A stretch of DNA of 64,000 nucleotides from Caloramator sp. E03 (GCF_006016075.1 NZ_CP040093.1:2920771-2984770), one strand, 5' to 3'. Positions 1-9,246 are shown, numbered from the stretch's first letter. The notes: generated by a model from the sequence alone, not told the origin. Translations and numbers: made by a program.

Positions 1-456
1 AAAAAATACAAGAATCAAGCAATAACAAATTTAGAAGTAATTGAAGAGCTTATAAAACTAGCAAAGGAAATACAAAAGGCAAGAGAGGAAGATATAAACC
101 TTGGCCTTTCAGAAGACGAAATAGCCTTCTATGATGCCTTAACAGCAGATGATGCAGTAAAACTATTTATGAGTGATGATGTTTTAAAGCAAATAGCCCA
201 TGAATTAACAGAGGCTATAAGGAGCAATATAACCGTTGACTGGAGCAAAAGAACAATGGCAAGGGCAAAAATGAGGACGATTATAAAAAGGCTGCTTAAA
301 AAATACAATTACCCACCAAAGCAGGCAGAAAAAGCAATGGATATAGTAATGAAGCAGGTTGAAAAGATGTGTGAAAATGAAGTAGAGGAAATGGAGGAAG
401 ACGATAATATCGCAGCGGGGTTGGTTGCAGAAGTTAGAGAGGAATATTTGAGATAG
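1..456 (+). CDS. hsdR: Type I restriction enzyme R subunit, C-terminal fragment
   Basis: The reading frame is open from the first base of the window, so this is the 3' end of a longer gene; the ATG at 169 is internal. The 151 visible residues resemble the helical C-terminal domain of HsdR, the ATP-dependent translocase/endonuclease subunit, which docks on the HsdM/HsdS methylase core. Seen: a charged helical stretch, the phrase LSEDEIAFYDAL, then a W-x-K-R segment (VDWSKRTMARAKMR) followed by a K/Y-rich helix and an acidic tail. These are typical of the HsdR C-terminus. The helicase and nuclease domains lie outside the window. No hsdM or hsdS is present downstream, where an IS256 element begins about 230 bases after the stop. 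Confidence 0.8.
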   Translation, partial: KKYKNQAITNLEVIEELIKLAKEIQKAREEDINLGLSEDEIAFYDALTADDAVKLFMSDDVLKQIAHELTEAIRSNITVDWSKRTMARAKMRTIIKRLLKKYNYPPKQAEKAMDIVMKQVEKMCENEVEEMEEDDNIAAGLVAEVREEYLR

Positions 457-689
457 ACAATTTTTGGTTATTATAGCTGGGGAGATAATTCAATGGCTAA
501 ACAAATAGTAATAATGTTTCTTTTAAATCTTCATACAATGAAAAGAAAAAGTTAAATAGTATATAAGTTGGTTTATAATAAATGGGTATTGTTTTCTTAT
601 AGCACATCAAAAACAAAAATTAAGTTCACGCATAAAAGAAGCAATAAATGTAAATTATACTATTTTAATTCTTGCAGACTATATCTTAA

Positions 690-2274
690 GAGTATGTAAA
701 AAATTTTGTGTAAAGTGATTTAAGTATCTCCTTCTTGGCAAGAATTAAGAGAAAAGGACAAGGAGGAGATTTTTAATGTCACTTTTATCAAAAGCACAAC
801 TAAAAGAATTTATTAAAGAAAATAACATCACAAGTGTAGCTGGAATCCAATCTACCCTTAAAGAATTATTTAAAGATGTCTTAGAAGAAATGCTTCAAGC
901 GGAGCTTGATACAACTTTAGGCTATGAAAAATATGATGTAAAAAATAAGCAAACCGATAACAGCAGAAATGGATTTTCTAAAAAAACAATTAAAACTGAA
1001 TTTGGTGAAATGGAAATCGATGTCCCAAGAGACAGAAATGGCGAATTTGAGCCTAAAATTGTTCCTAAAAATAAAACAGATATCTCTGGAATTGAAGATA
1101 AGATAATATCCCTTTATGCTAGAGGAATGAGCACAAGAGATATACAGGATCAAATTAAAGATCTCTATGGCATAGATATATCACCAGAGCTTGTTAGTAA
1201 AATTACAGATCGTATTATTCCAGAAGTTAAGGAATGGCAAAGTAGACCTTTAGAAAAAATTTATTCCTTTATATTTATGGATGCTATACACTATAAAGTA
1301 AGAGAAGAAGGACGTATTCTTAATCGTGCAGCTTATGTTGTTCTTGGGGTTAACATTGAGGGATATAAAGAAGTTCTTGGTATATGGATAGGAGAAAATG
1401 AATCATCAAGATTCTGGCTTGGAGTCCTTAACGACCTTAAGGGCAGGGGTGTAGAAGATGTTCTGGTTTTCTGTGTTGATGGTCTCACTGGAATGAAAGA
1501 AGCTATACAAGCAGCTTATCCAAAGTCAGAAATACAAAGGTGCATAATACATCAATTGAGAAATTCATTTAAATATGTTTCATACAAACATCTTAAAGAG
1601 TTTACAAAAGACTTTAAAAATGTATATAACGCATTGAATGAGGAGGTAGCTAAAGAAAAACTTAAGGAAGTAGAACAGAAATGGGGCTCTCAATATCCAT
1701 ATGCAATTAAGAGTTGGGAAAACAACTGGGATGTAATATCACCTTTCTTTAAATTCCCTGATGAAATAAGAAAAATCATGTATACTACAAACATAATAGA
1801 AAGTCTACACAGGCAGTTTAGAAAAGTAACTAAGACAAAAACTATATTCCCCACAGATTTGTCATTAGAAAAAATGCTTTATCTATCGGTTAAAAATATA
1901 GATAAGAAGTGGACTCAAAGGTATAGAAACTGGGATATGGTAATCAATCAGCTTATGATAATATATCCGGGAAGAATATAGCTAATACTAAATATAATTT
2001 ACAAAAAACAAAAAATTTTTGAAGCTTCAGTCGACCTAGGTCTCCTTTCGCTTCAAAAATTATAACAATGCTCTAATCGCGAGTTTGTTATGCATAGACA
2101 TAGACCCACTCATTATAAAAATTTTAACCAAAATTAATCAACATTATGCATAAAAACCTAATTTATGGTAACAATTAGTAGTGAAAGTAAATAAAATATC
2201 TTTTTGGATTTAGTCTAAAACTTGTCTTGAAGGAGTTGCTCCTCAACTAAATACACAGATTTATTTACACTCCC
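690..2274 (+). mobile_element. IS256-family insertion sequence, copy 1 (1585 bp)
   Basis: A complete element. Its ends are defined by comparison with the second copy (17101-18685, opposite strand), which has the same length and an identical transposase. The ends are imperfect inverted repeats (GAGTATGTAAAAAATTTTGT at left; complement of the right end reads GGGAGTGTAAATAAATCTGT). It is flanked by a perfect 8-bp target duplication TATCTTAA at 682-689 and 2275-2282, the size usual for IS256. Intact duplications and no decay point to recent insertion. Confidence 0.93.
776..1981 (+). CDS. IS256-family (mutator-type) transposase
   Basis: A 401-residue DDE transposase, full length for the family. 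It catalyses cut-and-copy transposition through a circular intermediate. Seen: N-terminal region with the ELDTTLGYEKYD segment, the NSRNGFSKKT motif, first catalytic Asp in FIFMDAIHYKVRE, second Asp in VLVFCVDGLTGMKEAI followed by the C/H motif RCIIHQLRNS, and the C-terminal catalytic Glu in TTNIIESLHRQFRK. The start follows an AAGGAGGAG site. The protein is identical to that of the copy at 17394-18599, so both copies are likely functional or very recently moved. Confidence 0.95.
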   Translation: MSLLSKAQLKEFIKENNITSVAGIQSTLKELFKDVLEEMLQAELDTTLGYEKYDVKNKQTDNSRNGFSKKTIKTEFGEMEIDVPRDRNGEFEPKIVPKNKTDISGIEDKIISLYARGMSTRDIQDQIKDLYGIDISPELVSKITDRIIPEVKEWQSRPLEKIYSFIFMDAIHYKVREEGRILNRAAYVVLGVNIEGYKEVLGIWIGENESSRFWLGVLNDLKGRGVEDVLVFCVDGLTGMKEAIQAAYPKSEIQRCIIHQLRNSFKYVSYKHLKEFTKDFKNVYNALNEEVAKEKLKEVEQKWGSQYPYAIKSWENNWDVISPFFKFPDEIRKIMYTTNIIESLHRQFRKVTKTKTIFPTDLSLEKMLYLSVKNIDKKWTQRYRNWDMVINQLMIIYPGRI

Positions 2275-2296
2275 TATCTTAAGGATGGTTATTATT

Positions 2297-2767
2297 ATGT
2301 TAGAAACTATATTTAATTTTTTAATTAAATATCTAATAACAAGGATACTCCTATGCATAGCTGTGTTTTATGGCTTGATTTTTATTATTTCAATAGTATC
2401 CCATTTAATTGGGGCTATATTTAAAATAGATGCAATAGTTGTTAATTTATATGTAAGTCTTTTAATATTTTCTTTCATATTAGTATATTCTGCTATGTAT
2501 TCTGTTAAATTTATAATTAATTTATATCAAAAAAATAATGTTGTAAATACTTATCAGGAAGATATTATAGAATATCAAGAGGATAGCAATGAAACAAAAT
2601 ATTACAATGATTCACCAGGAATACATCATGTAAGACCACACTATGTTAATGGGTATGAAAGGGCAGATGGAACATATATCGATGGTTATTGGAGAGGAGG
2701 AGATAATGGCTACTATCGTTCTAATCCAGATGGTGACTTATCGAATAATTTAAAAAAGGTCAGATAA
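2297..2767 (+). CDS. Small membrane protein with aromatic Gly/Tyr C-terminal tail, unknown function
   Basis: About 156 residues. Two hydrophobic segments lie in the first 85 residues (FLIKYLITRILLCIAVFYGL and a second around YVSLLIFSFILVYS), so the N-terminus is probably membrane-embedded. A polar region follows, then a tail containing HHVRPHYVNGYERADGTYIDGYWRGG and NPDGDLSNN-like phrases. Similar 'V-x-G-Y-x-R-x-D-G-T-Y-V' tails occur in many small bacterial proteins of unknown role. An alternative ATG at 2285 exists, but AAGGA at 2281-2285 fits better as the ribosome site for 2297. The gene starts directly at the right end of IS256 copy 1, so its native promoter has probably been displaced. 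Function not recognised. Confidence 0.6.
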   Translation: MLETIFNFLIKYLITRILLCIAVFYGLIFIISIVSHLIGAIFKIDAIVVNLYVSLLIFSFILVYSAMYSVKFIINLYQKNNVVNTYQEDIIEYQEDSNETKYYNDSPGIHHVRPHYVNGYERADGTYIDGYWRGGDNGYYRSNPDGDLSNNLKKVR

Positions 2768-2770
2768 ATT

Positions 2771-2840
2771 GATTATATGCTCCTTTTTTGGTTAACGGTT
2801 TTATTATTTTATCTGTTTACCTAAGGGGAGCATATAATTG
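2771..2840. repeat. Long-loop inverted repeat downstream of small membrane protein
   Basis: ATTATATGCTCC near 2772-2783 is repeated in inverted form (GGAGCATATAAT) near 2828-2839 with a loop of over 40 bases. The right arm is not followed by a T-run on the plus strand, so it is only a weak terminator candidate. The rest of the 2768-3035 gap shows nothing else. Confidence 0.35.
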
Positions 2841-3035
2841 TAAATTATATTGAAAAATATATAAAAAGAAAATAAGAGAATAAAGTAACAATCATATTAC
2901 ATAAATAATATATATAGATTGAGTAAATATAAATTAAATAGAACATATAAATACTTTAGGGGAAATCATATAAGGGTAGTTTTTATTTATTATAAAAATT
3001 TTTTAAGATTAAAAATTAATAAGGGGGATAAAAGT

Positions 3036-5591
3036 GTGAAGCCATATTATAAAAAGTGTTTTATGTTTTCCCTAGTTTTTTTGTTTGTTTTTACAATTAA
3101 TTCTTTTTTTATACCTGGATGTACTTCAAAAATTAAAAAAAATAATGAGGATAATGATAAATCAATAATGGCACAAATAAGCTTAAAGGAACCTAAACCT
3201 ATATACAATAAAACACCAGAAAATTCACACGAAATAAAAGAATTAGATAAAGAAATTGCGGATTTATTTAATGTGCCTGATGATTATGAGGAACTGCCTT
3301 TAAATTCTACGGAGCTTATTGAAAAAGCATTTAATGACGGCAAGATAACATTAGAAAAAGCTTCTTTATTAAAGGTTTTTGCAGATTATGAACCAGAACG
3401 CCTATTAGATGAATATAAATCTAATCAACCAGCCGATACTTGCGAATATGCTATAAAATATTTAGTAGATAATTGGGATAGCTTATCTAAAGAAATACAA
3501 AATCAGGTTTTGCCATATCTTATTCCTTTAAATGATAATCGCAGTTTTTTTTCACCACATAATAAAAAAGAAAATAAAAATACAGCTTCAAATTTGAATT
3601 TTTTTAATGAAGTCTATGCAGCTAATGATGATTATGAAGTTTGTGAAGATGAATTTATTTATGATGGACAAAAAATTAAAATTTTATATTATGAAGGGAA
3701 AAAATGGTCTGATAAAAAAAGGCAGTCTATTAAAAATATGGCTTCACAAGTAAAGGAAGCATTAACTTATTCATGGGAAAAGTTTAAACCATTAATGAAA
3801 GTAAAACCTTCAAAGCCTTTAATAATTGAAATAATTGATTTGCCAAAAACAAAATTAGGTGAAGAGTTTTATTATGATGGCAAATATAGAATAAGAATAA
3901 ATATTTTACTATGTGATTTTGAAAAGACTATAAAATCTACTGTAGCACATGAGCTTTTTCATGTATTTCAGGATGAACTTAAAATTGGATATAATACGGT
4001 TGATGAAAAATGGCTATGTGAAGCAACTGCTGTTTGGTCCGAAAACTATGCATATCCTGATTATAATGTGGAGCATTGTAGACATCCTGGCTTTTTTAGA
4101 ACTCTTGATAAGGAAAGGATTGGGTATGGAAAACTTTTTGAATATGACAGCTATATGTTTTTTTATTATCTTACCGATTATGCAGGTATGAATTTTATTC
4201 CTGAAATTATTAAAACTGCTGGAAAAAAAGGATCAGAATCAATTAGACCTTTTTTGGATGAAAATATAAAAAATATAAAAGAAACTTATTCAAAATTTGC
4301 TCTATATAATTGGAACTGGCCTCCTGTAGATAAATATTATGATTATGGTAAAATAACAGGAGGTCCTAGTGGAAAAAGCTTTAAAAAGAAAATAATGAAA
4401 ACTGATGAAGAGGATAAAGCAACTGTTTCCCTAAAGCCTGGAGCATTAATGTATTATTTGTATATATTTAATCAAAAAGATCCAATGCTTCAACATGTTA
4501 CAGTTACCTTTGATAAATCTATAGCAGATGATAAATATTTAAAAAGGCAAGCTATATTAAGGATAAATGGCAAATGGATAGTAGAGGATTGGTCCGATAT
4601 AACTGAAAAACAATTTTGTAAAGCAAAAACAGATAAAAGTGAAGATATTCAAGCTTTGATTTTAATTTATTCAAATGCAAATTTAAAGGAAGAATTAAAG
4701 GATGTAGATAAGTTCACAATACAAACAGGAAAGTGTTATAAAGAAGTAGATCTTAAATTATCATTTGAATATAATTTAAAATCTTATGATTTTGAGTGGA
4801 AGTCAAAGGGTAATATGATTGAAAAGCTAGAAATAAAAGATCACTATTATTATGTTGTAAAAAACTCCTCTTATAACTTTACTGGGGAAGGATTTAGCGA
4901 AGGTAAAAAGATAGTCGAAACATCGGGAAGCTTTTCGGTGTCAATTAATAATCCAAATATAAATAATTCTATGGTAAGGGTGTTGAAAAAACCTGCGGAA
5001 AATATAGAAGGATTAAAAGAAACTTATGAAAAATACGGAATAAAAGAAAATATTCCTCCCCATGGAATATTTGTAACTGCTCCTGCATTATTGCAAGGAA
5101 CATCATTAAAAGGAAATACAACGTTTTACTTTCCCGAACCTATTGGTAAGGTAAGTTTATCCGATCCTCTTCCTTTAGACGGGATAAGTCAAGTTATAGC
5201 TATAACTATGGATATGGATGATTGGAATGCAAAGGGAATAAGTATATCAAAGGAAATTAATGTATTTAATCATAAATGTCCTTTAACTAAGGCTTTTTTA
5301 GTGGATTTTGATAAAATTATAAAACAACTAAACAATATTGAAAGCATGCCTGGTATGGGAAGTCAAATGCCTAATTCTAAAGAAATGCAAGATGCAATGG
5401 AATTTTTAAAAGAAAATAATATGGGAAATATACTTAATATAGAAAATCAAGGAAATACAAGCAAATTATCCTCATTTACTGCTATAAATTCTATAACAAA
5501 GGCAATGATTCCAGGGAATAAAATTACAAAAGGCTCTGCAACTTTGAAAATAAGGGCTAATGCTGTAAATACAAAATACTATGGAGAATAA
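3036..5591 (+). CDS. Predicted surface lipoprotein with HExxH zinc-metallopeptidase motif
   Basis: About 851 residues. The GTG at 3036 is chosen because AAGGGGG lies 8 bases upstream and it gives a clean lipoprotein signal: positive start, hydrophobic core and lipobox FIPGC with Cys29. A longer frame opens at 2919 but would bury the signal. An HExxH motif (AHELFH, H305, E306, H309) is followed by EKWLCEATAVWSEN, where E329 could be the third zinc ligand, as in gluzincins. The roughly 500 C-terminal residues are beta-rich and of unknown class; they end with a Met/Gly/Asn-rich stretch. An exported peptidase anchored on the outer membrane face is inferred; substrate unknown. No operon partner is visible. 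Confidence 0.7.
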   Translation: MKPYYKKCFMFSLVFLFVFTINSFFIPGCTSKIKKNNEDNDKSIMAQISLKEPKPIYNKTPENSHEIKELDKEIADLFNVPDDYEELPLNSTELIEKAFNDGKITLEKASLLKVFADYEPERLLDEYKSNQPADTCEYAIKYLVDNWDSLSKEIQNQVLPYLIPLNDNRSFFSPHNKKENKNTASNLNFFNEVYAANDDYEVCEDEFIYDGQKIKILYYEGKKWSDKKRQSIKNMASQVKEALTYSWEKFKPLMKVKPSKPLIIEIIDLPKTKLGEEFYYDGKYRIRINILLCDFEKTIKSTVAHELFHVFQDELKIGYNTVDEKWLCEATAVWSENYAYPDYNVEHCRHPGFFRTLDKERIGYGKLFEYDSYMFFYYLTDYAGMNFIPEIIKTAGKKGSESIRPFLDENIKNIKETYSKFALYNWNWPPVDKYYDYGKITGGPSGKSFKKKIMKTDEEDKATVSLKPGALMYYLYIFNQKDPMLQHVTVTFDKSIADDKYLKRQAILRINGKWIVEDWSDITEKQFCKAKTDKSEDIQALILIYSNANLKEELKDVDKFTIQTGKCYKEVDLKLSFEYNLKSYDFEWKSKGNMIEKLEIKDHYYYVVKNSSYNFTGEGFSEGKKIVETSGSFSVSINNPNINNSMVRVLKKPAENIEGLKETYEKYGIKENIPPHGIFVTAPALLQGTSLKGNTTFYFPEPIGKVSLSDPLPLDGISQVIAITMDMDDWNAKGISISKEINVFNHKCPLTKAFLVDFDKIIKQLNNIESMPGMGSQMPNSKEMQDAMEFLKENNMGNILNIENQGNTSKLSSFTAINSITKAMIPGNKITKGSATLKIRANAVNTKYYGE

Positions 5592-5618
5592 AAAATCTAA
5601 TTCTTGAGTTTATTTAAG

Positions 5619-5666
5619 CTAATTAGCGACAGAAGTCGCCACTTTGTAAAGTTTTGGGTAGTTCAC
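5619..5666. repeat. 48-bp direct repeat, copy 1, upstream of methyltransferase
   Basis: Begins CTAATTAGCGACAGAAGTC and ends AGTTCAC. It matches 7488-7534 at roughly 42 of 48 positions. It contains a small hairpin (GCGAC-AGAA-GTCGC) overlapping a second one (GAAGT-CGCC-ACTTT). The two copies lie just outside the methyltransferase gene. Confidence 0.75.
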
Positions 5667-5688
5667 AATAGAGTCATAGTAATAGTTG

Positions 5689-5716
5689 GGTAGGCATTTT
5701 ATTTAATGCCTGCCCT
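5689..5716. terminator. Hairpin, possible terminator of lipoprotein gene
   Basis: GGGTAGGCAT pairs with ATGCCTGCCC around a short T-rich loop, followed by a modest T-rich stretch (TTCATAGCTTTT). It lies downstream of the HExxH lipoprotein gene and of repeat copy 1. Confidence 0.5.
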
Positions 5717-5853
5717 TCATAGCTTTTAAGGCTTCTAATAATTTAAAAATATATATCTGGCATAATTTATAGATAATACTTTATAAGCTCTCCCATTTGT
5801 GATAAACTAAAGAATACAATTTATTGTCTAAATGTAAAACAGGAGAATGTGTT

Positions 5854-7269
5854 ATGGAAGAAATAGTTAAAGCAGAAACATATAAAGGTCTTTACGGCAT
5901 GCATAAATATTGGGGTAAAAAGCCTTTTAATGTTATTTGTGAATTTATTAAGAAATATTCTAAAGAAGGAGATATAGTTTTAGATTCCTTTTGTGGTTCT
6001 GGTATAACGCTAATTGAAGCTTTAAAGTTAAATAGAAGGGCTGTAGGATTTGATTTAAACCCTATTGCAATAATGTTAACTAAAGCCTCATTAAAAAGAG
6101 TTGATATAAAAATACTAAAAAAAGAATTTGAAGAAATTAAAAAAGAATTAGAACCACTAATTAATTCTTTATATGAAACTACTTGCGAAAAATGTGGAGG
6201 TATTGCTTATGAAACCCATGTTATATGGAATAAAGGAGAGCCTCAAGAGGTATGGTATAAATGTGATAATTGTAAATTAAAAAAAGTTATTCGAAAAGGA
6301 AATGATTATGATAAAGAACAATGTGAGAATCCAAGAATAAAACCTTTGTGGTATCCAACTACAGCTATGTTTGAAAACAGCAGGTTAAATGTAAGAGAAG
6401 GACAAACCGTTGCTGATTTATTTACTAACAGAGCAATTGTTGCTCTATCTTATTTACTTGACAGAATTAAAAGAGTTAAAGATCCAATAATAAAAGAAAC
6501 ATTTGAAATAACCTTTACAGGTGCACTTTCACAGGCAAGTAAGCTTGTTTTTGTAATACGAAGAAGAAACAAAAATTCAACTTCAGGAAAAGAAGAAACA
6601 GGCCGTGCAGAAGTTGGAAGTTGGGTAGTAGGATATTGGATTCCAGAGGAACACTTTGAGATAAATGTTTGGAACTGCTTTGAAAACAGATTTAAGAAAA
6701 TTTTAAAAGGAAAAGAAGACGTAAATAAAACTTTTAGTAAAGAAATAGCTTTTTACGATGAATTTAATAGTTTGAAATATAGCAAAAGTGGGGCTTTAAT
6801 ATTAAATGCTTCAGCAACTGATATTGATATACCTGATAATTCAATTGACTATGTTTTTATTGACCCTCCTCACGGCAATAGAATTTTATATATGGAAATG
6901 AGTTTAATGTGGAATTCATGGTTGGGATTAGAATTTAATTGTGATTGGGAAAATGAAATTGTTGTATCAGAGGCAAAATATAGAAACAAGAATGTAGATT
7001 CTTATTCAAAAATGATGAATTTAGCATTGCTTGAGATTAAAAGAGTATTAAAATACGGCTGCTATTTTTCCTTAGCCTTTAACAGCCTTGATGATGAAAC
7101 ATGGTTGGAAATGTTAAATATGTGTATAGGCACAGGATTCAATGTCGTAGATATTAGCCCTCTTGGATATTCAGCTAATTCTGTTGTTCAAGATAACAGA
7201 AAAAATGCATTAAAAACTGACTTTGTAATTACATGTAAAAAAATATTAAATCAGAAACAGAAAGAATAG
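5854..7269 (+). CDS. Alpha-class DNA methyltransferase (DPPH motif), probably frameshifted near its 3' end
   Basis: A site-specific DNA amino-methyltransferase (N6-adenine or N4-cytosine) using AdoMet. The ATG at 5854 follows AGGAGA. Motif order: motif X-like HKYWGKKP near the N-terminus, motif I DSFCGSG at about residue 45, a middle region with a four-Cys zinc ribbon (CEKCGG...CDNCK, about 110-150) that may form the target-recognition part, then motif IV IDPPHG at about 340, a variant of DPPY. The I-TRD-IV order is that of alpha-class enzymes. The frame ends at 7269, but a shifted frame from about 7245 runs on to 7470 with coding character (ending LEKEFLYTDGKWCFNK). One base added in the A7 run near 7236 would join them. 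Likely partner of the convergent gene at 7631-8806. Confidence 0.78.
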   Translation: MEEIVKAETYKGLYGMHKYWGKKPFNVICEFIKKYSKEGDIVLDSFCGSGITLIEALKLNRRAVGFDLNPIAIMLTKASLKRVDIKILKKEFEEIKKELEPLINSLYETTCEKCGGIAYETHVIWNKGEPQEVWYKCDNCKLKKVIRKGNDYDKEQCENPRIKPLWYPTTAMFENSRLNVREGQTVADLFTNRAIVALSYLLDRIKRVKDPIIKETFEITFTGALSQASKLVFVIRRRNKNSTSGKEETGRAEVGSWVVGYWIPEEHFEINVWNCFENRFKKILKGKEDVNKTFSKEIAFYDEFNSLKYSKSGALILNASATDIDIPDNSIDYVFIDPPHGNRILYMEMSLMWNSWLGLEFNCDWENEIVVSEAKYRNKNVDSYSKMMNLALLEIKRVLKYGCYFSLAFNSLDDETWLEMLNMCIGTGFNVVDISPLGYSANSVVQDNRKNALKTDFVITCKKILNQKQKE

Positions 7270-7470
7270 AATTAAACAACAATACAGATGAAATTTTAAG
7301 GGACTTGAAAAAACTATTAGAAAACAATAGATTGGAAACTTATGATATTATAAATAAATTATTTCAAAATAGTATTTATAAAGGATTTATCTATCCACCA
7401 ACAAAAATACTTTCAGTTTTAGAGAAAGAATTTTTATATACCGATGGTAAGTGGTGTTTTAATAAATAGA
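7246..7470 (+). pseudogene. Out-of-frame C-terminal extension of the methyltransferase
   Basis: Continuous coding-like frame of about 74 residues (SETERIELNNNTDEILRDL..., ending TDGKWCFNK) with no start codon of its own behind a ribosome site. It overlaps the last codons of the methyltransferase in another frame. The simplest reading is one reading frame split by a one-base indel in the A7 homopolymer. Whether the indel is real or a sequencing error cannot be told here. Confidence 0.55.
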
Positions 7471-7473
7471 GAG

Positions 7474-7553
7474 AAGGATGATTTAACCTAATTAGTGACA
7501 GAAGTCTCCACTTCGTAAAGTTGGGGCAGTTCACTTAATGTTAAATCATCCTT
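7474..7553. repeat. 48-bp repeat copy 2 nested in a 14-bp inverted repeat
   Basis: The repeat copy (7488-7534, CTAATTAGTGACAGAAGTC...GTTCAC) is enclosed by a perfect inverted repeat, AAGGATGATTTAAC at 7474-7487 and GTTAAATCATCCTT at 7540-7553. The whole structure sits in the gap between the convergent methyltransferase and putative endonuclease genes, where it could also act as a terminator. Confidence 0.75.
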
Positions 7554-7630
7554 TAAAAATCAGTTAGAAAATATCACACTATTATACTTGTACATATTTT
7601 ATTTTAGCTTTTAGTGTAAACAGTATTCTC

Positions 7631-8806
7631 CTATTTTTCACCTTTTATCAGTATTGATACAGATTTTGCTGAGTAATTACCTACTTTAGATGGATCTTTA
7701 TCATAATGATATTTTATAGTATTTATTTTATTCACATTTATTGAATTTAGAAGGTCATTTACGGCACTTTCAATAACATCAAGTTTACCTTTTAAAGGTC
7801 TTCCATCTTCGAATGCATTGGTGTATGCCAGGAAAATAAATAATCGGTTATTGTTTGAAAACAGGCGTTCTCCCTGATATTTATAATTCCACCATTCTAA
7901 TTTTTTAAGTTCTGAACCAATCTTTTCAACTGAATTACGTCTTAAGTCATATATGGATTTAACAAAATTTAAAGTTTTTTCATCATGACGAGAAGATAAA
8001 ATATCTAATAATTCTTTTCGTGATAAACCGCCATAATTAGGTAATGACATAATTTGTTTATTTTTTTTATAATAACTTTTAATTATTTCAATTTCGGATT
8101 CACCATTCTCATTAATTGAATAGCTGTCTGAAGAATTTTCATCATTTTCAATAAGACCCTTTGAATAAAGATCAAAAAAATCCTCTGCTACATGAGTAAT
8201 TTTTAAATCAAAAGGGATTATATTGTTATCAATTTTTATAAAAAAGTCAATATGATGTATTTTTCTTAAAGTTGGAATAATTTTAGAGTGTTTAATAAAA
8301 TAGTGTTCAATTAAATCATTTGTAGTTTGGTTGTAAAAAGACCACAAAATATAATTTCTTATTTTAGGAATAATATCTTTATCTATGCGATTGAGGAGCA
8401 TATCTATAGATTTAATAGACTTATCCCTTACTAAGTCTTTTACAATATCATCAACTTTATCATTTCGAAGACCGCAATTTACAGAACCATAGTTATTAAT
8501 AATATTATACAATCCTTCTTCAGCTTTTTTCCTCTCATTATCTATTATTGTACGTTTTGATTCAATATAGGATAATATATCTTCTATTGTAGTGGATGAA
8601 TTATAGGCCTGTTTTAATATATTTTTAAAATCTCCGTTAGTAATGGAATGTTTTTTTAAACCCATTAATTCTATTAGATGAGGTTTATCTAAAGAACGTA
8701 ATAATAGGAATCGAATACTACAGTTATTTTCTGAATATTTATTTGTAAAACCAGAAATATCTATAGTTTTTTCAAATTCGGTATATAGTTTATCAAAGTT
8801 AATCAT
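7631..8806 (-). CDS. Putative restriction endonuclease partner of the methyltransferase
   Basis: A 391-residue protein not recognised as a named family. It starts at ATG behind AGGAGG-like sequence and is convergent with the methyltransferase, the usual setting for a type II restriction pair. A helical N-terminal half is followed by HHIDFFIKIDNNIIPFDLKIT at about residues 185-205. The spacing of the Asp residues and DLK resembles the PD-(D/E)xK nuclease core (D...D-x-K on adjacent strands). The C-terminal part is alpha/beta with LEWWNYKYQGERLF and a hydrophobic strand LFIFLAYT. Endonuclease function is inferred from context plus this motif, not proven. AT content is high, like its partner. 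Confidence 0.5.
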   Translation of the reverse strand: MINFDKLYTEFEKTIDISGFTNKYSENNCSIRFLLLRSLDKPHLIELMGLKKHSITNGDFKNILKQAYNSSTTIEDILSYIESKRTIIDNERKKAEEGLYNIINNYGSVNCGLRNDKVDDIVKDLVRDKSIKSIDMLLNRIDKDIIPKIRNYILWSFYNQTTNDLIEHYFIKHSKIIPTLRKIHHIDFFIKIDNNIIPFDLKITHVAEDFFDLYSKGLIENDENSSDSYSINENGESEIEIIKSYYKKNKQIMSLPNYGGLSRKELLDILSSRHDEKTLNFVKSIYDLRRNSVEKIGSELKKLEWWNYKYQGERLFSNNNRLFIFLAYTNAFEDGRPLKGKLDVIESAVNDLLNSINVNKINTIKYHYDKDPSKVGNYSAKSVSILIKGEK

Positions 8807-9161
8807 TTTAATCCTCCTAAAATTACAAATACATATAGAGCATTTTGGGATTATGGTAATTATATTAATTTTTCTTTATCTTTTCAATATATAAAGTCAG
8901 TTTTTTATACTAATTTTATATTTTTTCTGCAATTTGATAAGTCGAGTATATTTTTGATTTTTATATCATTATTAATTATTTAAGAAAAAATTAACTGTTT
9001 CAACAATACATGCAAATTTATTAATAATTGAAGGTATATATAATGTTAATAAAATAAATATATATTTTGTATTGATGGACTTATAATATATAGGTTTATT
9101 GTAAAAAATAAATATATAATTTGCATGTTAACGAAAATTAAAAAAATTATTTTAAAAACTA
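8807..9161. other. AT-rich intergenic region between divergent units
   Basis: About 350 bases between the start of the putative endonuclease gene (minus) and the aromatic operon promoter (plus). Very AT-rich; no ORF with a ribosome site, RNA gene or strong hairpin seen. It must hold the promoter of the minus-strand gene. Confidence 0.4.
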
Positions 9162-9190
9162 TTGATTTCCAAAATAATTACTGATATAAT
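9162..9190 (+). promoter_or_regulatory. Sigma-A promoter of the aromatic operon
   Basis: TTGATT (9162-9167), 17-base spacer, TATAAT (9185-9190). It lies 57 bases upstream of the leader-peptide ATG, so transcription should begin near 9197 and include the whole leader and terminator. Confidence 0.7.
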
Positions 9191-9246
9191 TACAAATAAA
9201 TTTTATTAATGAAATTAATGGAATTTTTCATATTGGAGGAAATATT

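Noticed and set aside
493..555. 20-codon ORF between hsdR and IS256
   Set aside because: It has only a weak upstream GGGGAG and no recognisable product; not enough evidence to call a gene.
917..1153. 78-residue antisense ORF inside each IS256 transposase
   Set aside because: It is the shadow of a conserved coding frame, has no ribosome site, and repeats only because the IS repeats.
2771..2840. Intrinsic terminator after the small membrane protein gene
   Set aside because: The inverted repeat has a loop over 40 bases and no T-run behind the right arm, so it is listed only as a repeat.
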